29,270 nucleotides of DNA. Origin: an uncultured bacterium (GTDB lineage: Bacteria > Actinomycetota > Coriobacteriia > Coriobacteriales > Coriobacteriaceae). Shown here in pieces: positions 23,449 to 29,270 of this stretch. Under the pieces are notes generated by a model. The model worked only from the letters and a program-made list of their open reading frames with translations, did not search any database and was not told the origin of the DNA. Every line of letters begins with the position of its first letter. Position 1 is the stretch's first letter. The stretch covers positions 1-29,270 of the forward strand of contig CAJMSO010000002.1 of NCBI GenBank assembly GCA_905216075.1. Direction: 5' to 3'. A program made the position numbers and the translations under genes.

Positions 23449-23483
23449 AATCGAGGCGCTCCGGAAAGGGCGCCTCGATTTGT
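23449..23483 (+). terminator. Terminator of clpC
   Basis: An 11-bp perfect stem AATCGAGGCGC/GCGCCTCGATT with a 10-nt loop, 25 nt after clpC. The following U-tract is short (the stem ends in TT, then TGT), so it may work partly as a stabiliser. Confidence 0.65.
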
Positions 23484-23637
23484 AGAGCTGCGGAAGTTGT
23501 GACCGTTACGCTATACGGTCCACCGTTAGCCGATGATGCGAGGGCGCTCGGCGTTTTCGACTGGTTTATGCACGCAAAGTCTGGGAATATACAAGTCGCA
23601 TGTCTTACTGTCTAACCAGTTGCGCCAAGGAGGCACC

Positions 23638-25095
23638 ATGGACTACAAGATTACCGGCTACGAGCCCGCCCAGCTGTTCCATTTCTTTGAGGAGGTCAGC
23701 GCGATCCCCCGTGGGTCTGGCAACGAGAAGGGCATCAGCGATTTCCTGGTTGCGTTTGCCAAGGAGCGCGGTCTCGATGTGTACCAGGACGAGGTCTACA
23801 ACGTCATCATTCGCAAGCCCGCATCTGCCGGTGCCGAGAATGCCCCGACCGTGATGCTGCAGGGCCACATCGATATGGTGTGCGACAAGTTGGGCTCCGT
23901 TGAGCACGACTTTACGACCGATGGTATCGACCTGGTCGTCAAGGACGGCGTCCTCACCGCTAACGGCACCACTCTGGGCGCCGACAACGGTATTGCCGTC
24001 GCGCTTATGCTTACCGTGCTCAACGACGATTCGATTACCCATCCGGCCCTCGAGTGCGTGTTCACCACCGACGAGGAGACTGGCCTGGTCGGCGCCGAGA
24101 CGCTCGACAAGTCCCAGATTAGCGCCCGCACCATGATCAACCTTGACTCCGAGGAAGAGGGCGTTGCCACCGTCAGCTGTGCCGGCGGCGTCGTCGTTAC
24201 CTACACCTGCCCGATCGCGCGCGAGCACAAGACCGGTAGCACCCTCACGCTCGACATCTCCGGCCTGCTGGGCGGCCACTCCGGCAGCGATATCAACCTG
24301 GAGCGCGGCAACGGCAACCTCATCATGGCCCGCATCATCGACCGCCTGATGGTTGCCGGCGAGCCCGCCATCGTTAGCTTTAACGGCGGCACCAAGGACA
24401 ACGCCATCAACCGTGAGTGCAAGGCTGTTCTGGTCTACGCCGACCACGCTGCCGCCGAGGCCGCGGCCCAGATCGCAAAGGGCATCATCGCCGACGTCAC
24501 TGCCGAGCTCGAGGTCTTCGACCCCGGCTTTACTTGCACCGTCGAGATTGCCGACGACGCCGAGGTTGAGGCCATGGACCAGAAGTCCGCGCTTGCCCTC
24601 ATCCGCGCCCTGCGCCTTGCCCCTAACGGCGTGATTCGCCGCAACGTCGCCACCGACGGCTCCGTCGAGGTTTCCTCCAACATCGGCGTGGTCGCCACCT
24701 CCGATGACGAGGTCAAGATTATGCTGTCCCCGCGCTCTTCGATCACCTCGCTGCAGAACGAGTTCAAGGACCGTCTGCAGACGCTGGCCGATGTCCTGGG
24801 CTTCGACGCCAAGTTTGAGTTTGAGTATCCCGGCTGGAGCTATGCCGAGCATTCGCCGGTCCGCGAAGTCTTTGTCGAGAGCTATCGAGAGCTCTTTGGC
24901 TCCGAGCTGCGCATCGAGTCCATTCACGCCGGCCTTGAGTGCGGCCTGTTTGCCGAGGCTCTGCACGGCCTGGACGCCATCGCCGTGGGCCCGACGCTCT
25001 CCGATGTCCATACCCCGGACGAGAGCATGGAGCTCGCTTCTGCCGAGCGCTTCTACGAGCTGCTCATCGACGTCCTCAAGCGCCTCGCTGCGTAA
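23638..25095 (+). CDS. pepD: Beta-Ala-His / cytosol non-specific dipeptidase (M20C, PepD)
   Basis: A cytoplasmic di-zinc aminopeptidase that cleaves a broad range of dipeptides (485 residues, the usual PepD length). Metal ligands are visible in order: QGHIDMV (His and Asp), GADNG (bridging Asp), DEETGL (catalytic Glu and metal Glu), NLDSEEEG, and HTPDE near the C-terminus. The lid-domain motif GLLGGHSGSDI is also intact. Start: ATG at 23638 with AAGGAGG just upstream; the open frame further upstream is not coding-like. Monocistronic between terminators. A 6-bp inverted repeat GACCGT/ACGGTC lies about 130 nt upstream and could be a regulatory site. Confidence 0.94.
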   Translation: MDYKITGYEPAQLFHFFEEVSAIPRGSGNEKGISDFLVAFAKERGLDVYQDEVYNVIIRKPASAGAENAPTVMLQGHIDMVCDKLGSVEHDFTTDGIDLVVKDGVLTANGTTLGADNGIAVALMLTVLNDDSITHPALECVFTTDEETGLVGAETLDKSQISARTMINLDSEEEGVATVSCAGGVVVTYTCPIAREHKTGSTLTLDISGLLGGHSGSDINLERGNGNLIMARIIDRLMVAGEPAIVSFNGGTKDNAINRECKAVLVYADHAAAEAAAQIAKGIIADVTAELEVFDPGFTCTVEIADDAEVEAMDQKSALALIRALRLAPNGVIRRNVATDGSVEVSSNIGVVATSDDEVKIMLSPRSSITSLQNEFKDRLQTLADVLGFDAKFEFEYPGWSYAEHSPVREVFVESYRELFGSELRIESIHAGLECGLFAEALHGLDAIAVGPTLSDVHTPDESMELASAERFYELLIDVLKRLAA

Positions 25096-25101
25096 AGGTT
25101 G

Positions 25102-25132
25102 CGCTAGCAGCAGTCCGAGTCACGTGCTAGCG
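25102..25132 (+). repeat. Short inverted repeat after pepD
   Basis: CGCTAGCA (25102-25109) and TGCTAGCG (25125-25132), a perfect 8-bp repeat with a 15-nt loop, 6 nt after the pepD stop. No U-tract. Role unknown; the true terminator follows at 25151. Confidence 0.4.
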
Positions 25133-25150
25133 GATTGCAAATGACATTAT

Positions 25151-25198
25151 GAGAGGGGGCACCCGGTCTTTTGCGACGGGTGCCCCCTCTCTTTTGTT
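25151..25198 (+). terminator. Strong terminator of pepD
   Basis: A 15-bp perfect stem GAGAGGGGGCACCCG/CGGGTGCCCCCTCTC with an 11-nt loop, followed by TTTTGTTT. It points in the pepD direction and separates it from the convergent hipA-like gene. Confidence 0.92.
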
Positions 25199-25222
25199 TG
25201 ATAATTGCGAAATTACGGCCAC

Positions 25223-26527
25223 CTAGTCCATTTCTGCCCTGATGAGGTCGAGGGCGCGCTGGCAGTTTTCGCGGACGGGGCCGAGCATATGCTCGCGCAG
25301 GTCCGCCATGCCGGGCAGGTCGGCGTATTCGTCCATGACCTCTTCCATGCAAATGGGTACCTCGTAGGCGAGGTCCATCATGGTCGCAAAGCAAAACTTC
25401 TCGGATAGCCCGGCATCGGTGAGCGTCGCCTCCAGCGTGGGGTCGCCCATACCGTGGTATCGGCGGATAGCGCCTGGACCGATGCACCCCACACGATTTT
25501 CGCCGCCAACGCTCATGGCAAGGCGCGCCCGGCGGCGCATGCGCTCATACGCCAAACCCGACGCGACATCGTACATTCGAGCCATCATGGCTGCGCCGTC
25601 GTTTCCAAGGAGCAGGGAATAGTTTTTCGCGTGCGCATCCGGTGCGCCGATGATGGCGTTAAAGAAAAGTATCTGCGTAAACAGATACAGGTTAAGTTGA
25701 TGGTGGCTCGTATTTACGAGGAGCTCTTGAATGTCGCGTGTGGTCGGGCCGCCGTCTGCCGTGTACTTTTGGGCGGGCATCACCCCAAGTGCCTGACAGA
25801 GGTCTTCTTGATGTAGGCGCCTGATCGTTCCGTCTTTGACTTTCACGCGGTCATAGCGCTCAACAATGAGGGCAGGTTCGTCCTCAAACATACGATATTC
25901 GACGTTTGCCGTTGCGATGCCGGCGCGCTGGGCGCTTTTCATGCAGACAAACTCATTGAGAGCCTCGAGTTTAAATCCGATAACGCCATTTTTGAAAATA
26001 TGCGTCGTGGGCGAGGAGCCCATGCATTCGCACCAGCGGCCGTTTATGAACGCGAGCGCGAACTTGCCCTGGTTGCCTCCAAGTGACCAACTTTCATCTA
26101 GACCCATCCACGATGCATCGCGGTCATCTCTGATCGACTTGAGACGAAGAGCAATTTCGTGGTTGTCTATAGGGCGGTATTCGCCAGCGCGATGCAGGAC
26201 GGCGTCGGTATCTTCTTCGGCACAAAACTGCACGCCGCCCGGACAGTCGAGTCCGATATGGCTGAGCAACGCAACGGGATTGTTGGGCCTAACGTCGAAT
26301 TCGGCGGCAATCGCTTTTCGTTGGTCCTCGCTGTCGGGTAGAAGGCCAAACAGGTACGGATTCATGACCTGTTGTCCGTATGTGCGATTCGATACGGGTA
26401 TGTTGGTCGATAGGGCTGGCCCGTCATAGTCATGATCGTAGGTAAAGCTGATAAGACCGTTCTCATCTTGCGTGAGCGTTCCCGCAGGTACGCCGCAAAT
26501 AATGGTCCGAAGTGATGTTCTGGCCAT
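25223..26527 (-). CDS. hipA: HipA-family serine/threonine kinase toxin
   Basis: The kinase toxin of a type II toxin-antitoxin pair (434 residues; E. coli HipA has 440). E. coli HipA phosphorylates glutamyl-tRNA synthetase and causes growth arrest; the target here is unknown. Visible elements: the HipA N-terminal couple domain (about 1-105, with PYLFGLLPDS), the P-loop SLGGNQGKFAL (148-158, whose Ser is the likely autophosphorylation site), TTHIFK (174-179), IVERYDR, the catalytic loop DAHAKNYSLL (Asp297), and the metal-binding YDVAS (Asp320). All key residues are present, so it should be active. It starts 3 nt after the antitoxin stop on the same strand. Base composition is less GC-rich than in neighbours, consistent with horizontal gain. 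Confidence 0.9.
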   Translation of the reverse strand: MARTSLRTIICGVPAGTLTQDENGLISFTYDHDYDGPALSTNIPVSNRTYGQQVMNPYLFGLLPDSEDQRKAIAAEFDVRPNNPVALLSHIGLDCPGGVQFCAEEDTDAVLHRAGEYRPIDNHEIALRLKSIRDDRDASWMGLDESWSLGGNQGKFALAFINGRWCECMGSSPTTHIFKNGVIGFKLEALNEFVCMKSAQRAGIATANVEYRMFEDEPALIVERYDRVKVKDGTIRRLHQEDLCQALGVMPAQKYTADGGPTTRDIQELLVNTSHHQLNLYLFTQILFFNAIIGAPDAHAKNYSLLLGNDGAAMMARMYDVASGLAYERMRRRARLAMSVGGENRVGCIGPGAIRRYHGMGDPTLEATLTDAGLSEKFCFATMMDLAYEVPICMEEVMDEYADLPGMADLREHMLGPVRENCQRALDLIRAEMD

Positions 26528-26530
26528 TGG

Positions 26531-26998
26531 CTATTTCCCTTCAGACTCGGCTTGAGCGGGTGCGCTAGCGGCAATCGAGACTCCGAGATTGGACATGGCG
26601 AAATCGGCGAAGGCCCTGTCGTAGAGCTCGGACGTAAAGGGGGCATCTGCAAGAGCCGGAATGGTTGTGCTGCGACGGTTGCGATGATGAAGACGTTGGG
26701 CGTGATGGCGTCTGGAGGTGCTGCAAGGTTGATCAGCATGCGGGGCGTCGACTGGTTGCCCATTTTTCGTTTCGCCTATATCCCCTTGAGCGGCGAGCGC
26801 CAGTCCAAGAGCACCGAAAACTGCCAGCAGCTTGTCGAGCCGAATGCCCGTGGCATCTCCCAGCTCGAGCGATGCGAGCAGGCGTTCCGAAACACCGGCT
26901 TTTTTAGCGAGGGCGGCACGGGTGATCCCCTGCGCCTCGCGCGCCTGACGCACGTAGATGCCGGCTTGGCGCGGCGTGGTGATGGGAAGGGTATCCAT
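26531..26998 (-). CDS. hipB: HipB-like antitoxin, XRE-family DNA-binding protein
   Basis: The antitoxin and autorepressor of the pair (155 residues). The XRE helix-turn-helix spans about 10-70 (YVRQAREAQGITRAALAKKA, VSERLLASLELG). The tail ends with LADAPFTSELYDRAFADFAM, which looks like the conserved HipA-contact segment. Between them (about 76-115) is a His/Arg-rich, low-complexity linker. Either the linker is simply variable, or that stretch carries compensating frame changes. Start: ATG at 26998 with AGGAG 6 nt upstream. Three similar palindromes upstream (27014-27081) are the likely binding sites for autoregulation. It overlaps nothing and is followed 3 nt later by the hipA-like gene. 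Confidence 0.85.
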   Translation of the reverse strand: MDTLPITTPRQAGIYVRQAREAQGITRAALAKKAGVSERLLASLELGDATGIRLDKLLAVFGALGLALAAQGDIGETKNGQPVDAPHADQPCSTSRRHHAQRLHHRNRRSTTIPALADAPFTSELYDRAFADFAMSNLGVSIAASAPAQAESEGK

Positions 26999-27013
26999 GG
27001 CAATCTCCTAACG

Positions 27014-27081
27014 TGCAGACTTTTGCATCCTAGTATGACATGCAAAAGTCTGCATGAAAAGGCCCATGCAAAACTCTGCAT
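27014..27081 (-). promoter_or_regulatory. Three-site operator array of the hipBA promoter
   Basis: Three copies of a partly palindromic site (consensus ATGCA, 6 nt, TGCA) lie at 27014-27028 (inverted), 27040-27054 and 27066-27080, with centres about 26 bp apart. The first two form a perfect 15-bp inverted repeat with an 11-bp centre. A weak promoter on the minus strand (TTTTCA, 17 bp, CATACT) runs through the array, so bound HipB would cover both the -35 and -10. Confidence 0.75.
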
Positions 27082-27117
27082 GAGACCTCATACGGACGTT
27101 TAGTTTTGAAGGGTGTT

Positions 27118-27696
27118 TTACAGCACCAAAAAACCCAAGTGTTCCAGCAGGATCTTGAGGCCGATAAGGATAAGCACGACGCCACCCACGATGGTGGCGG
27201 GTTTTTCGTAGCGCGCGCCAAAGGTGTGGCCGATCGCTACGCCGGCGACGGAGAAGATAAACGTTGTGACGCCGATAAGCGATACAGCGGGCACGATGTC
27301 AACCGAGAGCGCGGCAAACGAGATGCCCACGGCCAGGGCGTCGATTGAGGTGGCGATGGCGAGGATCAGGTACTCGCCCAGTTCAATCTTCTCGGCATCC
27401 TTGCCGTCGTCTTCATCCTCGTCTTCGGTAAAGGCTTCCCACAGCATTTTGCTGCCGATGAAGGCCAAAAGGATAAAGGCGATCCAGTGGTCGATGGGGC
27501 CGATGATGCTCATGAATTGACTGCCAAGCGCCCATCCGATCACGGGCATGCCTGCCTGGAAGCCGCCAAAGAACAGGCCGAGCACTACGGCGACCTTAAG
27601 GTTGATCTTCTTCATGCCAAGGCCCTTGCAGATGGATACGGCAAAGGCGTCCATCGAAAGGCCAACGGCGAGCAACACGAGCTCTGCGAGTCCCAT
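27118..27696 (-). CDS. mntP: Manganese efflux pump MntP
   Basis: A six-helix membrane exporter of Mn2+ (192 residues, usual about 185-190). The two-fold repeat is visible: LSMDAFAVSICKGLG in the first half and TSIDALAVGISFAAL in the second, each with the conserved membrane Asp. A cytoplasmic acidic loop, EDEDEDDGKDAEK, joins them. Start: ATG at 27696 preceded by GAGGGAG; the open frame further upstream only reads through the riboswitch. The yybP-ykoY element in its leader agrees with Mn2+ control and strengthens the functional call. No terminator was recognised downstream, so some read-through into the hipB promoter region is possible. Confidence 0.93.
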   Translation of the reverse strand: MGLAELVLLAVGLSMDAFAVSICKGLGMKKINLKVAVVLGLFFGGFQAGMPVIGWALGSQFMSIIGPIDHWIAFILLAFIGSKMLWEAFTEDEDEDDGKDAEKIELGEYLILAIATSIDALAVGISFAALSVDIVPAVSLIGVTTFIFSVAGVAIGHTFGARYEKPATIVGGVVLILIGLKILLEHLGFLVL

Positions 27697-27749
27697 AGTC
27701 TGGCTCCCTCTCTGCGGGCGGGCCCGCGTGTACCTCTTGGGGGAGTAAC

Positions 27750-27884
27750 AAAAAAGACTCGTGGCGTACGCGTTGCGCGCACAGCCACGAGTCTCGTTCA
27801 TTAAGGCAAGCCAGGCCGCATCGGCCAGTGTGTTGACTTGCCGCGCCACCGGAGGCGAACCCGATCACGCGACTACTCCCTCAT
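27750..27884 (-). ncRNA. yybP-ykoY manganese riboswitch with terminator, upstream of mntP
   Basis: On the minus strand the two conserved loops of the family are present: GGGAGTAG near 27880-27873 and AACGAGAC at 27798-27791, with GTCAACA between them. P1 pairs ATGAG with CTCGT. The same CTCGT forms part of the terminator stem AGACTCGTGGC/GCCACGAGTCT, which is followed by TTTTTT (27755-27750). Mn2+ binding would therefore hold P1 and prevent termination, an ON switch. The 5' end is approximate. No clear promoter was found; the rest of 27885-28043 is the shared divergent region with disA and has no gene. Confidence 0.88.
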
Positions 27885-28043
27885 TTATGCGAATCCCGAT
27901 GCTACCACATAAGCAGCTCATTTGGATTGGGGCTCTCAGCTGTGTTCGCTCATTCTGTAAGCATCGGATTTTGCGGGCGTCACAGGGGCAAACCGTGAGA
28001 AACTATTTAGCGTTTATGGAGCGTATACGATGGGAGCGATGCC

Positions 28044-29111
28044 TTGGATAAGAACGAGCTGCAAAAGCGTATGGAACAGGCCATCCGCCTGACGGCACCT
28101 GGTCAGCCGATCCGCACCGCCCTCGACATGATCATTGCCGGTCACCTGGGTGCTCTTATCTGCGTCGGCGACACTGAAAACGTGCTCGCCGCCGGTAACG
28201 ACGGCTTCCCGCTCAACATTTCGTTCACCTCGAACCGTCTGTTCGAGCTCTCCAAGATGGATGGCGCCATCGTCATCGACGGCGACCTCACCCAGATCCT
28301 GCGCGCCAACTTCCACCTCAATCCCGATCCCTCGCTTGCCACGAGCGAGACGGGCATGCGTCACCGCACCGCCGCTCGCATGTCGGTGCTCACCGATGCC
28401 ATCGTGATCTCGGTCTCGGCCCGTCGTGCCGTCGTCAACGTGTACGTTCACGGCAAGAGCTACGAGATCCAGCCCGTCACCACTATCATGAGCTCGGTCA
28501 ACCAGCTCGTCGCCACGCTCCAGACCACCCGTCAGTCGCTCGATCGCTCCCTGCTGCGCCTGACGGCCCTCGAGCTCGACGACTACGTTACGCTCGCCGA
28601 CATTACCGGTATTTTCTCGAGCTTCGAGATCATGCAGCAGGCAAAGACCGAGCTTAAGGATTGCATCGTCAAGCTGGGCAACCAGGGCAAGCTCGTGCAG
28701 ATGCAGCTCGAGCAGCTCGCCGGCTCCAGCATGGATACCGAGTACGACCTGATGATTCGCGACTACGCGAGCGATTCCTCCGAGGCAAACGCCGAGAAGA
28801 TTCGCGCCGAGCTTGCTCGCATGACGCCTAAGGACCTGTCCGACCCACAGCATGTGGCGGCGGTTCTGGGTTACGACGACCTGGACGAGGACTCTGTCAT
28901 GACGCCGCTGGGCCTGCGCACGCTTTCGCGCGTGTCCGTCGTGCGCGACGGCGTGGCCGAGAAAATCGTCGACGAGTACGGCTCGCTGCAGGAGCTCATG
29001 GACGACATCAGCGAGGATCCGGAGCGCCTGGGCGACTTTGGCGTCAACAACCCTGCTATTCTTGCGGACTCGCTGTACCGCATGAAGGGCACCAAACAGG
29101 GGAACGCATAA
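28044..29111 (+). CDS. disA: DNA integrity scanning diadenylate cyclase DisA
   Basis: Makes cyclic di-AMP from two ATP and scans DNA for branched structures, as an octamer (355 residues, typical). The N-terminal DAC domain (about 1-140) has both signature motifs, DGA at 73-75 (in KMDGAIVIDGD) and RHRTA at 106-110. The usual Glu after RHRTA is Ala here. A helical linker (about 150-285) leads to the C-terminal helix-hairpin-helix DNA-binding region (about 300-345, GSLQELMDDISEDPERLGDF). The start is a TTG at 28044 with GGGAG 8 nt upstream; the next in-frame ATG (about 28071) would cut conserved sequence. Its stop overlaps the ispD start by one base (TAATG), so translation is coupled. Confidence 0.93.
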   Translation: MDKNELQKRMEQAIRLTAPGQPIRTALDMIIAGHLGALICVGDTENVLAAGNDGFPLNISFTSNRLFELSKMDGAIVIDGDLTQILRANFHLNPDPSLATSETGMRHRTAARMSVLTDAIVISVSARRAVVNVYVHGKSYEIQPVTTIMSSVNQLVATLQTTRQSLDRSLLRLTALELDDYVTLADITGIFSSFEIMQQAKTELKDCIVKLGNQGKLVQMQLEQLAGSSMDTEYDLMIRDYASDSSEANAEKIRAELARMTPKDLSDPQHVAAVLGYDDLDEDSVMTPLGLRTLSRVSVVRDGVAEKIVDEYGSLQELMDDISEDPERLGDFGVNNPAILADSLYRMKGTKQGNA

Positions 29112-29270
29112 TGGCGCCCGTATGCGCCGTGGTCGTTGCCGGCGGCAGCGGCCAGCGCTTTGGAAATCCCGGTGGCAAGCAGCTCGTTAACGTGGCGGGC
29201 CGTCCGCTTATGAGCTGGTCCATCCGCGCATTTGACCGTAGCGATAAGGTCGGCCACATCGTCGTGGTTT
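29111..29270 (+). CDS. ispD: 2-C-methyl-D-erythritol 4-phosphate cytidylyltransferase, N-terminal part
   Basis: Only the first 53 codons lie in the window. They contain the nucleotidyltransferase signature VVVAGGSGQRFG followed by GGKQL (family GxGxRxG then PKQ, with Gly replacing the usual Pro) and then GRPLMSWSIRAF. The enzyme makes CDP-methylerythritol from CTP and MEP in isoprenoid synthesis. It overlaps disA by one base, so the two form an operon. Confidence 0.88.
   Translation, partial: MAPVCAVVVAGGSGQRFGNPGGKQLVNVAGRPLMSWSIRAFDRSDKVGHIVVV

Noticed and set aside
27697..27849. N-terminal extension of mntP
   Set aside because: It reads through the riboswitch terminator; the start at 27696 has a ribosome-binding site and gives the usual MntP N-terminus.
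1..29270. CRISPR array, prophage, insertion sequence or biosynthetic cluster
   Set aside because: No spaced direct repeats, integrase, transposase, phage structural or multi-enzyme biosynthetic genes were found. The only mobile-like signals are short REP-like hairpins and the hipBA pair.

Overview
The window looks like chromosomal DNA from a high-GC Gram-positive of the class Coriobacteriia, most likely Collinsella or a close relative. This is inferred from GC-rich coding, the gene set (Veg next to IspE, lysine-type MurE signatures, a long acyl-CoA dehydratase activase, ClpC, DisA) and protein style. No database search was possible, so the genus is not proven. Most of the window is housekeeping. 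I see no prophage, insertion sequence, CRISPR array or replication origin.

Layout. 1-245: a partial tRNA-like 3' end, a terminator and tRNA-Val (minus). 243-2510: asparagine synthase asnB (minus) behind a long leader that holds a strong terminator, then a divergent intergenic region. 2511-7926: a co-directional run murE, HAD phosphatase, murI, rph, rdgB, dtd (cell-wall precursors, 3' RNA processing, nucleotide and tRNA proofreading). 7960-9252: veg-ispE from its own promoter. 9262-10343: tRNA-Pro(CGG), tatA and greA as separate units, each with its own terminator. 10423-12387: lysS carrying an extra C-terminal tRNA-binding domain of the Trbp111/MetRS type. 12388-15434: a ThrE-family exporter and a DUF2798 membrane protein embedded in repeat- and hairpin-rich DNA. 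15435-20588: a giant two-headed activase gene plus a TetR regulator, with a palindrome upstream that is the likely TetR operator. 20781-25095: clpC and the dipeptidase gene pepD. 25223-26998 (minus): a HipBA-type toxin-antitoxin pair with three evenly spaced operators. 27118-27884 (minus): the manganese exporter mntP under a yybP-ykoY (Mn2+) riboswitch. 28044-29270: disA (c-di-AMP synthase) overlapping the start of ispD.

The most unusual observation is in the activase gene. Near its 3' end about 120 bp encode a piece that reads as the peptide-chain-release-factor methyltransferase PrmC. This piece throws the long frame out, and the native activase C-terminus resumes at a GEGVLIP motif that both families can share. 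It is either a microhomology-driven gene chimera or an assembly/template-switch artefact. Other leads are an attenuator-like leader on asnB, two REP-like hairpins that share an invariant loop core but have different, separately complementary stems, and the precisely phased HipB operator array.
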